Part shown: in pieces, positions 11,601 to 22,516 of the stretch
Position numbering within the stretch: the stretch's first letter is position 1
Layout of the letters: every line of letters starts with the position of its first letter
Source of the DNA: Heterodera schachtii
Lineage: Eukaryota; Nematoda; Chromadorea; Rhabditida; Heteroderidae
Length of the DNA: 64,000 bases
Assembly: GCA_023374025.1 (NCBI GenBank)
Contig: SIJG01000005.1
Location: 316,680 to 380,679, forward strand
Direction of reading: 5' to 3'
Notes under the pieces: generated by a model
What the model was told of the DNA's origin: nothing
The model's input: the letters and a program-made list of their open reading frames with translations, nothing else
Databases searched by the model: none
Translations under genes and position numbers: made by a program

Positions 11601-14275
11601 ATTGTCTCCAAAAAGGTACGGACGGAAGCGATCCCAAATCTTCACGCTGGTCGCCGCCGCCATTTTCATTCTGTGTGCCATGGCTTCGATGAGTGCCAAC
11701 CGTTCCATGCTGTCGCTGGGGCTGATGTTGCTCGGCAAAATCTTCATCCAGGGCGGCTTCAACATCCTGTACATCTTCACCTCCGAGCTGTACCCGACCG
11801 TCATCCGGAACAGGTTCGGACGGCCGTCATTAAATCGAAAATACTTTTAAAAAATTGGAAGACTAAAAACATAGGAAATGGGGCGTGGAGCAACATAGAG
11901 TTTTTTTCAAAAATGTTTTTGAAAATTTATGTTTATCGTTATAGCAATTTGCAATTTTTGTCACAATTAATGTTAATTGCCTTTTCTAATCCATTTTCCG
12001 CCCATTCAGTGCCGTCGGATTCTGCTCTATGGTAAGCGCTTTTTTTTTTTTTTTTGCATTTTTTTTTACTTCAAACTCATGGCCTCGATCTTAAACATTT
12101 GAAAACACTAATGTCCGAGCCTTCAAAAATCCTCATTTGGCATGAAAAATCGGAATTCATGTTTGGCAAAAAATGCAATTTTTGTTTGAGAAAAAATCAT
12201 CATTTTAAAAAAATTCAGAACTCTCCTACCAGAATCTTATCCGAAAAATGAAAAAATCGGGGAAGGTCTAACGAACGAAACGAATATTTTTTTTAAATTT
12301 TGTCGATGCCAAAGGCTCTATCGGCGAATTTTTTTTTTTTTTTTTTTTTTGTAAATTTTATTGAATACCCTCCACTCTCCGTAAATTCACAGATTGCCCG
12401 GTTCGGCTCCGGCGTCTCCTCGTACATTGCCATTCTGTCCGACGTCACGCTGTCCATCGTGCCGATGATCATTTTCGCCACCTTTTCACTGTTCGCCGGC
12501 ACTTTGGTGATGCTGTTGCCGGAGACGCGCGACCAGCCGTTGCCCGACACGCTTCAGGTGCTTCAGCTGCTGCGCATCTTTTAATATTAAAATATTTTTT
12601 ATTTTTACTATTTTTCTAATCATACATTAAAAAGGTGGGGGGTCGGCCGCCGATGACCTTTTTGCGCCACCAGGAAAATTTTTTGGATTTTTAATGAATT
12701 TGTTAAGAAAATTTCCAAACTCTGCGACCCCCGACCCTCCCCCACCTCTTTTACACTCAAATTTAGAACTTTAAAAAAAAAATTTTCGCCAAATCTTTTT
12801 TTTATGACCCTCTGATTTAAATGTTTTTTTTCACAGGACGCCGTCACCATTTTGAAGGACAGCGAACGGCCCTATCAGTGCCGCGGCTTTGGCACCAAAT
12901 TTCTGGGCGGTGGCTCCTACTCCGTGTCGGCCACCGAACTCATGCAGCAGCAACAGCAGCAGCAAGACGAACAGCAGGTGGCCATGGAAAAACAATGTGG
13001 GGGGGGGGGAAATTGTTGAAAAATTGGTCGCATTTTTTCCAATAAAATTTAAGGCATTCAAAACCACCAAAAAATAGTTGTTTTTTTTTTTAAAATTTTA
13101 AATTTATTTTTATTTTGTTTTTATTATACTGGTATATTTTGCGCAATTAGGAGCTCCCGAATGATCCAAATTGGTCGACCCTTTACCTCTTTAAAAGGTT
13201 ATAATTCACCAAACTTGTCCATTTTTCGAATTTTGAACTGGTCCAAAACCGCTTTAAACGCTGCCACCCAGTTTTTTAATGCTTAAATCGTTTTCAGCAC
13301 CTAAGAAAACCTATAAAAATGTATTTATGCAATTTTTAGTCTGAGACCTTAGAACGATTTTCCGAAATAAAGATTTTTTTTCGGCTGGGGGGTGAAATGC
13401 AGTTGATAAAAGTTAGTATTTTGAACATTTTAATTGTTAGTATGACGACGAGGAGGAGGAGCAGGAAGATGACGACGCTGGTGATGAGGAGGAGGGCAAG
13501 GACATGAACAGCGACCGGACGAGGACATCGCCACCGACGCCGCCCCACGCGCAGCAGCGGCGACGGCACGACCACGCAACAACGGCAAAATGCCGTGATT
13601 GTGATGAAGGAGACGAGGGAGATAGGGGCCGAGATGAACACGCTGAACAGCAGCAGACCACCGCCGCCACCACCACCACGCTTTTAGAGGGTGAGTGACG
13701 GCATGGCACGGCACGGATTGGTCAATGAATGCGTTCAATTGACACAAAATTTTCGGGTGCACCCCAAAATTTTGCCGAGACAAAATCTCGTCGCCAAAAT
13801 TAAAATGAGTAATCGGCTAAAAAATTCATTTATTTGCTTCCTGGTTCTAAAGGAAACTCGTCCAATTTTAAAACTTCAAAAAAAAGGCATGGGTTAACCC
13901 ATGAGTTTTTTGCATCATTAATTTTAAGGCATCGACGCAAATTGTGGCACTGCTGCCGGCGGCAGCGATGGCACCAATTCTGCTGGTCAGTCCTCCTCTT
14001 CCTCCTCCGCTTCGTCACCAACCGTCGGCCAGCTGGACACCGCGCAAGCGGTCGGACGCCGGCACGGTCGGTGCCGAGCCGGCCGGCCCGCTGCCCAGCA
14101 TTCCGGAGGAGGACGCGAACAGCAGGAACAGTTGCAGCGGCGGCACGAGGGAACGGCGCCGGGCAACGGCATCGTCGACAACAACGACGTCATCCGCTGC
14201 ACCGTCAACATCGTCGTCGGAAGTGGCGATGGTGGACACTGTGGGAACGACAACAGAAGCAGCGTCGGCAGTTGA
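2658..14275 (+). CDS. SLC22-type organic cation/anion transporter (major facilitator superfamily), about 20 exons
   Basis: Predicted plasma-membrane transporter for organic ions, 12 membrane segments. Exons whose phases all agree: 2658-2894, 3944-4450, 4822-5185, 5637-5755, 6302-6479, 6641-6743, 7467-7741, 8961-9002, 9086-9195, 9611-9706, 9773-9801, 10159-10225, 10497-10647, 11098-11215, 11616-11813, 12010-12031, 12393-12557, 12837-12977, 13441-13690, 13929-14275. Family marks in order: GILNIIGGCSWWQ (about residue 370), PDHWCKVPGL, STIVTEWNLVCDD (about 511), the SDRFGRKP loop, LPESPRWL (about 661), KYGRKRSQ, SELYPTVIRNS and LPETRDQPLPDTLQDAV (about 915). The core is the usual size, but about 370 residues of Asp/Glu/Ala/Gly/Gln-rich sequence precede it and an acidic, Gln/Ser-rich tail follows, so the model has about 1172 residues against about 550 for typical members. 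The start is the first ATG of the first exon (another ATG follows directly). The last exon is open in more than one frame, so the C-terminus is uncertain. Substrate cannot be read from sequence. Confidence 0.88.
6744..7230. repeat. GA-rich microsatellite tract in intron 6 of the transporter gene
   Basis: The intron between the exons ending at 6743 and starting at 7467 begins GTGAGAGAGAGAG and consists for about 480 bases of imperfect GAGA runs mixed with AGCATAGAAACAGAG-like repeats. The donor itself is the start of the GA tract. Confidence 0.8.
7919..8583. mobile_element. hAT-like non-autonomous element (665 bp) in transporter intron 7
   Basis: Terminal inverted repeats CATACATGAACAAGGGG at the left and its complement at the right continue into GTGCGCC and long C runs. 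The 8-bp sequence GTCCGACG directly flanks both ends (7911-7918 and 8584-8591), the target duplication length expected of hAT transposases. No transposase is encoded. Inside are two copies of a GC hairpin (near 8133-8155 and 8333-8356) and an AAGCGCGCCG block, both shared with other elements in the window. Confidence 0.85.
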
Positions 14276-15033
14276 AGACGAGGCACATCGACTACGAGCA
14301 GTACAAGCAACACAACCACCACTTGCTGGAGAAGGTTGGTGTCGCCAAAATTCCATTCCCTACCAACGTCAGAATTTTGGGATTGTTGTGGGATGAATAA
14401 TCTACCCCTTTCTTCTCCGTAGGTACAACAGCAACGACAAGCAGCACAACAACAGCAGAAGAGGAAGGAGTGCCACCGTCGACAACAACGGCATCATTAG
14501 CCGGAATCGCGACAACAATGGCACCGTCGTCCTCCTCCGCACTGACTTCGCTGTTGGCGTCCGCTTCTGTTGCCGCAATTAGTGGTGGTGGTGCTGATCA
14601 AGCAGTACAACAACAACAGCAGTGCCTTCACCAACAACTGACTTCCGCTGCTGCGGCTCAAACGAACATTCTGCTGCACTCCACGCGAACGGTCGGTGTG
14701 ATGCCAGCAGAAGAAAGCGTCGGGGTGTGGGAGAAAGTGGGATAAATGGCACACCCCCGTCTTTTCTCCCCCCCCCCCCCCACCGGATCAGTTCATTTTC
14801 AGTGATTTTTTGGAAAATTTTGAAAAAACTTAATAATTCTTCGGGTTCGAGTCCCGCCAGGCGCGTACCCTTTTTTGTTTTTTTTTGGTGCTGTTTTTAT
14901 CGGTTTTCTATTCCGTATCAATGCCACATTATTTGACAGAAATGCCAACAATTCCCTCAAGATATGTTTTGTTGCAGGACGATGTGCCTCGTGTGGTAGC
15001 GAGCATGTGATTGGATATGTGTCAAGCGGTGGT
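14276..15033 (+). other. possible alternative 3' exons of the transporter gene
   Basis: Exon-like GC-rich coding sequence continues past the stop of the preferred frame. At 14276-14335 another frame reads RHIDYEQYKQHNHHLLEK before GTTGGT. After an acceptor at 14421 a Gln/Arg-rich stretch (VQQQRQAAQQQQKRKE) runs to a TAG at about 14498, while a different frame is open to 14745. After TTGTTGCAG at about 14986 a short frame DDVPRVVASM ends in TGA. These may be the true C-terminus if the last exons are joined differently or if an indel is present. The evidence is reading frame and splice-like sites only. Confidence 0.35.
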
Positions 15034-15925
15034 GGTTGTGCTGCTGCTCGTCAAGAGACGAGAGTCTCGCACAAAGCTGATCCGAGCCGCATAATCCTCC
15101 GACGGAAGCGGAAAAGCATCATCGAATGGCCATCCCTTTTTTTATTTCATTTTTGGTGCTGACGCCGTATTTCTTCCATCATCAATCAATCAATCCGTCT
15201 CCATCCCTCCCGCGCTGATCAGTCTGATCACTGATCATTCATTTCCTTTTTATCTTTTATTCATTTTTTGTGTCCTTATTTTTAATAGCGAAACATCAAC
15301 GAGATGACCTCTCTTTCTCTCATTAATTTTCTGCATTTTTTATTATTATTATTATTCATTTTTGTTTGTTTATTTTTTGCATTTTTTCACACATTTTCCA
15401 GTAAAAGCAAATGTTTTTTTTTGGTACGACGTACAAAATGTTTATGCCGAAGTGCATTTCCCACCCTCAGGGCATTTTTGTTGTTTTTGTACAGTAGTTT
15501 TTTTTTTTGATGTGCCCTCACTTTCTCATCCATCTTTTTGTACCGAAGACTTGGTCTAATTTTGAAAAATGCCATTCTAATGATCCAAGATATTGATGTA
15601 CAAATTTTGGACCAACTTTGGACTTTTGTGATCTCTTGAGACCGAGTTTTCGAGAAATTAAGTGCCCTTCTGTTACAAGGCATTCGATTAGGAAATCGGC
15701 GACCGATAGTTTTCTTAGCCTGCCCAATTAAATACATAAATTAACTTTCATTGAACAGTCTCCAAATTTGTAGAAAAGCATTGAATAATAAGCAATTTAC
15801 CAGCCAAGCGTCTGTTTTAACGAAAAGTCATGGTATCAGTATCAGGATGAGAACTTTAAATTTTTTTAATTTTTTGTCCATTAAAAACAATATTTAATCA
15901 TTTAAGCAGATACAAATTTTTTTAA
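15034..15925. other. AT-rich intergenic stretch, no gene seen
   Basis: T-rich sequence with TATTATTATTATT near 15340-15357. No splice-supported reading frame was found on either strand. It may include the 3' UTR of the transporter gene. Confidence 0.45.
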
Positions 15926-15933
15926 GTTTTAAA

Positions 15934-17422
15934 TAGAGTTGAGCGGGACTGGGACGGGAATTCCCGGTTTGTTCAGGTTCCGATCCCGGTCCCGGTTTTT
16001 GGAAAAACAGAAGTCCCGGTTTTGCCAGTCCCGGTCCCGGCGGAACTAAATAAGCACTGGTAAGAATGGGGGTCTGGGTGAGAAAAGAGAAGGGAATTAA
16101 TTGGTGAGGGATGAGAAATTTTTTGAAAAAAATTAAATTATTTATTTTCTTTCCTAGCATACGTCCATATACATAACTGGTCAAGTGGCTAAACCTTTTG
16201 ACTTTCATTATTTGTCTCTTCGGTTCAATTCACTTATAAAAAAGAAAATTTTTTTTATATTTTCTTACTATTGGGTTGGCGCATAATTATTGTCGTTTTT
16301 TGTTTAAATCAAAAAAAAAATTTACAAAGTTTAGCTTAGAAAAATTTTTTTTTTGTATCATTTTAATAAATTTATCTGTCTTCTACAAAATAGCATCAAA
16401 AAATTTTGGCCAACTTTCAGGAGTGTCGAGAAAAAAATTCTTGAACCGGTTTGGGTCGAAACGGCCAAAACCGGTTTTTCCAGTTTTAAACCGGTTTGTG
16501 GCCCAGAAACCCATTGTTTTTTAGAACCATCGTATTGCTGAGCTTTTTTCACGTCGAACGCAAAAAAACCGGATTCGAATCGATCAATTATTCGGGTTTT
16601 TATGATTTTTTTACATTTACTTGAAAAGCACGAAAAAACGGCGACTTTAGCTTGAATCGACCAAAAAAACTTGATTTTCAAGTAAATGTAAAAAAAATCA
16701 TAAAAACCCGAATAATTGATCGATTCGAATCCGGTTTTTTTTGCGTTCGACGTGAAAAAAGCTCAGCAATACGATGGTTCTAAAAAACAATGGGTTTCTG
16801 GGCCACAAACCGGTTTAAAACTGGAAAAACCGGTTTTGGCCGTTTCGACCCAAACCGGTTCAAGAATTTTTTTCTCGACACTCCTGAAAGTTGGCCAAAA
16901 TTTTTTGATGCTATTTTGTAGAAGACAGATAAATTTATTAAAATGATACAAAAAAAAATTTTCTAAGCTAAACTTTGTAAATTTTTTTTGATTTAAACAA
17001 AAAACGACAATAATTATGCGCCAACCCAATATTATTTTAATTGAATTTAATTAATAAAAAATATTTTAACTTAAAAAAATTTTTTTTTTTCATTTTTAAC
17101 AGCCTAAAAACCCACAAGTTACCCAAATATTTGGTCATTTTTTGACAAATTCTGTTAACAAATCTCACTTAAAATTTCAAAATTTTAAAACAGCGATTTA
17201 AAAGCAAAAAATTAAAAGATTTGTTAATTTATTTAAAAAAATACAGAAATTTGGGACTCAGAAAATTCCAAGACCCTCCCCCCCCCCTGAAATCAAAATT
17301 TTAAAATTTTCCTCGAACTCGTCCTCCAAAACGTAATACAAAATTTTATGGGTACATTTTTGAATATTGGCAATTTTCGTAGCAAAGTGCACTTGAATTT
17401 TCAATTTTTACGCTCAACTCTA
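15934..17422. mobile_element. hAT-like element with TAGAGTTGAGCG ends, interrupted by a palindromic insert
   Basis: TAGAGTTGAGCG at the left is matched by its complement at the right. The 8-bp GTTTTAAA flanks both ends (15926-15933 and 17423-17430). The left subterminal part is an array of CCCGGT-type words (about 15950-16040). The 759-bp palindrome at 16271-17029 plus its TA duplication lies inside, so the original element was about 728 bp. No coding sequence is recognisable. Confidence 0.85.
16271..17029. mobile_element. palindromic mariner-type MITE (759 bp) nested in the hAT element
   Basis: The ends are TTGGGTTGGCGCATAATTAT and its complement, which resembles Tc1/mariner inverted repeats, with TA on both outer sides (16269-16270 and 17030-17031). 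The two arms (about 16271-16625 and 16677-17029) look nearly perfect complements around a spacer of about 50 bp, so the whole element can fold into one hairpin of about 350 bp. Both strands show the same 76-residue frame (AFDVKKAQQYDGSKKQW), a consequence of the palindrome rather than evidence of a gene. Confidence 0.85.
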
Positions 17423-17475
17423 GTTTTAAATTATAATTTTTTCATTGAAAAATAATAAAGTAAAAATTTAAAAAA

Positions 17476-17610
17476 ATGAAAATTTTGATAAAAATTTTCC
17501 CGTCTGGCTACAACATCCCCGATTTGGTCGACGAATCTTTGCAAATTCCCTTATCCAAATTGCACAATGTTTTCTTGGCATACGCCCAGGCTTGCCTTTT
17601 CGAATTGGAG
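17476..17610 (+). CDS. possible first exon of an unidentified gene
   Basis: An ATG opens a 45-codon frame (starts MKILIKIFPSGYNI, ends AQACLFELE) followed by GTGAGAAG, a good donor. Codon usage and composition differ from the surrounding AT-rich filler. The product resembles nothing I recognise. No downstream exon in the required phase could be picked out, so it may be a gene fragment. Confidence 0.3.
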
Positions 17611-18923
17611 GTGAGAAGGGCAAAATAATTTTCATTAAAAAATATTTCCTAAATATTTTGTTTTAAGTGGCTTAGTACATATAGCTAATGGTTAATTGAA
17701 AACATTCAGTTTTTTTTTTCTTTTCTGGTTCGAATCGCCACATTAAATAAAGAAATTTTTTAAATTCTCACATTGATCTTTCTTGCTTTTTTATTATATA
17801 TAGGGCTGAGAATTTAAGTCATAAAAAATCTTCAAAAAGTCGAATAAAATAGGCATAAAAAATGTGAAAAAAATTCTTCACAACATAATTTCTTTTTTAA
17901 TCTTTAAACATTATAAATTTAATGATTCAAAAATTTAATTTTCTTATAATCAATAATTTATTTACTCTTCATGTCATTCTATATCGCTTGAATTTCTTTA
18001 TAAATTTAAAATTTTTATAATATTTATAAAAACTATAGCGTAAAGTATGAAATCTGATAAAAATGTTCCATTTTTAAATTTCATTTGTAATTGGTTGGCA
18101 TTTCAAATTTTGGTTAATTTGGGTTTTTTAATTCTTTTTATATATTATAGGCAATGGAAAATGGTTAATATTTATTCAGATGGCTTGTGTTTTTCGCCAG
18201 ACTCAGTGCCAAAAAAGAGTATGGCACGCGGCACAAAATGACAAGAAATGGTCATTTTTCTGGTTTTTGTTTAATACCGTATTTAAAATATTTCAATAAA
18301 TTCGTTTTGTTAATTTATTCACTCTCTTTTATCTTTTTCTCTTTTTTGCTGCCATTTCCGTTTATCGTTGGGAAAGAACAGTTAAATTTTTTACGTTTTC
18401 AATGCATTGATGGACAAATTATGTGGTTCGAAAGGGCGGCAAAACAATGATGAATCATAAAATGAGGGCAAAATATGATGAATCATCATCATCTTCATCA
18501 TCATCATCAGCAGTTGAAAAATTAGAAAAACCGATGTTAGCAAAATGAGCAACGATGTGAGGGAAATTGTGGGGGGCGGAGGGTGAAAAAGAAGAAAACG
18601 GAATGGGAGACGCAAAGAAGTGGGAAGATGGAGGAAGTGAAGAGGAGGCGAAGAAGGAGCAGCACCGCCTGCTCTGGACAACCTCCTCTTTTCGTTTTAC
18701 TTCTTCCGTAAAATGGTTGGTGCCCGCGAGCATATTTCTGCGGATGAGAAAATAATGTGCCAAAGTGTGTTTTGTGCCCTTCCCTCCCTCTGTTTGGCTT
18801 TGTTTTTAATGCCAAGGCATTAATTATCTATCTCCTGTCCTGCTGGTCACTTTCTCCGACTGTTTTTCGATGCTTTTTGATCATCGACCGAAGGTTTACC
18901 TCATTTGTCAGTTGTGCCCCCGC

Positions 18924-19268
18924 ACGTTTGGCCCCAGCCATGTTTTTGGACTATAACTTTTTTATTGTCAACCAAATCCAACAATCTTTGGTATCATTCG
19001 AGAGTCTTTCACGTGCTATATTAGCCTGCAAAATTACAAAAATTTTGTCAATTATGAGCAAATTTATGGCCAAAAATACATAATAAACCAGGTTTTTAGT
19101 CATTTTTGGCCATAAGTTTGTTCAAAATTAACAAAAAAATGTTGAAATTTTGCAGGCTAATAGAGCATCTGAAGGGCTCTCGAATATTACCAAGATTGTT
19201 GAATTTGGATGGCAAATAAAAAAGTTATAGCCAAAAACGTGCTGAGGCCCAAACGTGCCGGGCCCAAC
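18924..19268. repeat. foldback repeat with ACGTTTGGCCC ends
   Basis: The left part runs CGCACGTTTGGCCCCAGCC and the right part carries the complement (CCCAAACGTGCCGGGCCC). Inside, ATCCAACAATCTTTGGTATC near 18976 and its inverse near 19185 form the arms of a hairpin. The same core recurs in several other repeats of the window with different ends. No target duplication was identified. Confidence 0.6.
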
Positions 19269-19375
19269 TGAGCGAGTCCGTCCGACCGACTATTTGCCTG
19301 TTTCTGTGACTTTCTCAATCATTGGCACATTTTCCACTATTTGCCAGGTGAAATGAGGTCGGATCCGACTCAGTT

Positions 19376-21848
19376 GAGGAGGTACAAGCACAATACAGCA
19401 GCAGCAGCAGCAGCAGCAGCGAAGCGGCTTCACCACCGCGGGTGTTTTTGTCGGCCGCCGCACGCGGCGCCAGTGTCGCTTTCTGCTGCTGCTTTCCGTG
19501 CTTTTCTCCGTCACTTTCATCTTCGGCTTTTGGACTTTCCAATCGGATGAGTGGTCCAGCTTCTCGCCGCCTTACCACAAGTTGGAGCAGTTCGGTCAGT
19601 GATTGGTTGGTTGGCTTTTGGTAGACTGATATGCAATATTTTTAGCTTTTTTTCCATTTAGCTTACTCGAAAGGCTAAAATTTTTGAAAATTTATAATAG
19701 TTTAACTTTCACTAGAAGAAAATATCTTGGTATTATGTATAACAGCCCATTTATTTATTTTCTTAACAAAAATCTTTGGTTTAAAATAGAGAGCGTGTAC
19801 GGGCCGGGCCCGTATACGGGTTTTACGGGCCCGTAACCCGTAACCCGTGTTTTTTTCGGCCGATACGGGTTTTTACGGGTTAAGGGTTTTACGGGTTAAG
19901 GGTTTTACGGGTTTTTAGCCCGTAACCCGTATCGATGTCAAACCCGTAACCCTTACCCGTACAATTACGATACGGGTCTTACGGGTTAATTTTCTTACGT
20001 TTTTTAAGGTGAAAATGGTGTAAATTTTTAAATTTTGTGCAGTCAATTCGCCAAAACTTTGAAATTGGGCGGTCAATTTCGTAAAATTTTCGGTGAAAAT
20101 CGAAAAATCATTGGTAAATATTGGAAAATTTATGTAATTTGAAAAAAATCATTATTTCTGTACCAAAAATTTTATAGTTATTGAATAGCTTTCGTTTAAA
20201 TTTTTTATGAAATTCTTTTTTCTTTTTTTTCGAATTGGATTTGTAAATTCTTCAAAATTATAAATCATTTTAATGAAAAACTGTCAGCAAATTCATGAAA
20301 TCAGTTAAAAATCGCAAATTTGGTCAATTTTTCTATTAAATATTAACAAATTCAATCAAATTTTAAAAAATTTCCCGGAGGCGCCCAACGGCCACCGCCG
20401 GATGCCAATTGTTGCATTTTTTGAATTTTGTTGCTTAAAATTTAAAATAAAAATTATTATAATGTCTTTTAGCTTTAAATATTCAAAATTTGTATTTATT
20501 AAACCTATTTTTATCAAAAAGAAAAAAACCCTTACCCGTATACGGGCCCGTATTTTTTCTGGATACGGGTTTTTACGGGTTAAGGGTTTTACGGGTTTTT
20601 AGCCCGTAAGCCCTTAACCCGTATTGATGTCAGGCCCGTAACCCTTACCCTTACCCGTATTTACTCAAAATCACGCTCTCTAGTTTAAAATACGATTTTA
20701 CACCCATAAATTTTAAAGTTTTTGGTACCTATTTCACATTTTTAGCACTAATTTTGTGCAGTTTTTAGCACCTAAAATTACTAATTTTTTGCTTTGGTTC
20801 CCTGTGAATGTTATGATAATTTTTTTGAAAAGTACGAGTCGGATACAGTACGAATGGGAAAGTACGAATCGCATTTGTAGATTTGTACCGTAAATTTAAA
20901 AATTTAAACCGAATTTGTACCGTATTTAAAATTTTAAAGGTTTGTCTCGACGGATGAGTTCCCGGCGGATGTGTACCCAAATTATTTAACGGAGTGCCAA
21001 CGGCATTTTCCATGTGGGGCGCAGAAGTGCCGGAGGACTTCGAGAAACACTACGGCAGACTTAAGAAGAGAAATTGCAATGGAAATTTCTGGGAAAATTT
21101 TCACTCTTATAAACGATAAGAGTTTACATATTATCGAAAGTGCCAATGTATTTTGTCCTTTAATGGAAATTTCGATGATTTTTGTGTAAAAATTGGCTTA
21201 TTCATACAGTAATTAGTTTTTTAATATGTTTTTATTAGAATTTTTTAATTCTATTTTATAAATTTTGCTTGATTTGGCTTCGGTCTTGTCAAATTATAAT
21301 TTAATTTGAACAAAAGAAAATTAACAAAAAATACTTTACCTTTTCAACTCGGAAATGAGAATTTATTTCTTTGTTCTATTGAGGCAATTAATGACGCAAA
21401 AGAAAAACTACCTTTTCTATTTCAATTTGGAATGCAGTAATTTTCTTAAATAATTTAATACTAATTAATTTAATCGGTAATAGGGTAATTGTACCCCCCT
21501 TTTTTTTCGAATTTTTGTTCGAATTTGGGTCAGGGGTTCGAAATGGGCCGAAATAGAAATGAGAACCGAATTATACGACCCAGAAAACCCATAAAACAAC
21601 TTTTTTCGAAAAATTTTTTGAAATTTTTCTTTTTCAAAAAAAGGGGGAGGGGTACAAAGTACACTATTACCAATTAATCGAATTATTTCCCATTAAATTT
21701 CATTTTTCGGCACTCCGTTGGACCGATGCAAAATGTGTCAAAATGGCATTGATTTGTTAGCAGAAAATCGCCGTCAGTTGCTTGGCCCGGAGCTTTTTAA
21801 AATTCGCTTTCCAATATTTTCACAGAATGATTTTTCGGAAAAAATTGG
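19376..21848 (+). CDS. putative type II membrane protein fragments (possible glycosyltransferase-like gene)
   Basis: Three exon-like pieces. About 19376-19594 or 19598 encodes a polyglutamine run, RRTRRQCR, one hydrophobic segment (LLLLSVLFSVTFIFGFW) and a stem-like DEWSSFSPPYHKLEQF, the usual start of a Golgi type II enzyme. 20940 to about 21080 encodes TDEFPADVYPNYL in one frame and NGVPTAFSMWGAEVPEDF in another, the latter faintly like beta-1,4-galactosyltransferases. About 21727-21848 encodes RCKMCQNGIDLLAENRRQ and ends at a GTAAAT donor. The ATG at 19353 is not in frame with the membrane segment, so there is either a missing upstream exon or a frameshift. A 0.9-kb element sits in the first intron. 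It may be a pseudogene. Confidence 0.35.
19787..20682. mobile_element. hAT-like element (896 bp) with TAGAGAGCGTG ends and ACGGGTTA arrays
   Basis: TAGAGAGCGTG and its complement bound the element. The 8-bp GTTTAAAA is duplicated at 19779-19786 and 20683-20690. Both subterminal regions are dense in CCCGTAACCC / GGGTTACGGG words in both orientations. A degenerate copy of the GC hairpin seen in other elements lies near 20374-20400. No transposase is encoded. Confidence 0.87.
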
Positions 21849-21980
21849 TAAATGAATTATTATAATTTCATTTTTATAATATTTTGTAATAAACTAAAAA
21901 ACACATTTTAAATATTCATTTTTTATTTAAAAAATTTTGTTTAAAAATTTGTTAATATTCGAGAAAAAAAAAATTCGGCT

Positions 21981-22516
21981 TATTTTTAAATTTTTGAGCA
22001 GTTCACAATGAATGTTTGAAGCATACAGAGGACAAAATTCCATTCTCAATTTCCGTTGCGGTTTTTAGCAAAATATAGAAATATTGCTAACATAAAGATG
22101 AATTTTTAAGAGTATAATCATTTTTAATAGCAAATCCTATAGTAATTTAACGCCAATAAAAATTTAGAAAATTCATTCAAAGCTGGATAGAGATTTCATA
22201 ATATTAACGTATATCCAACAGCTTGAAATAACTGTGATAAAAAGTTAATTAATTAATCTCTAATTACCTCCTACATTTTCCGAGCCAAACAACCGCAGAA
22301 CAAAAAGAGAGACTTACAAAAATGTTCTGAAAAATATGCTAAAGAAATTTTATAATTTAGTCGGGAAAACAGAAAGGCAAAATTCATTTGAAATTATTTT
22401 TAAATTTTTGAGCAGTTCACAATGAATGTTTGAAGCATACAGAGGACAAAATTCCATTCTCAATTTCCGTTGCGATTTTTAGCAAAATGTAGAAATATTG
22501 CAAACATAAAGATGAA
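21981..22516. repeat. pair of about 122-bp direct repeats (21981-22102 and 22395-22516)
   Basis: Both copies contain GAGCAGTTCACAATGAATGT and end in AACATAAAGATGAA, differing at only a few positions. They are 414 bp apart and enclose about 290 bp of AT-rich sequence. No inverted ends were found, so the origin (segmental duplication or remains of an element) is open. Confidence 0.7.

Noticed and set aside
16358..16946. Mirror-image 76- to 107-codon frames as a possible transposase
   Set aside because: The same peptide appears on both strands because the element is palindromic; no DDE or DDD motif is visible.
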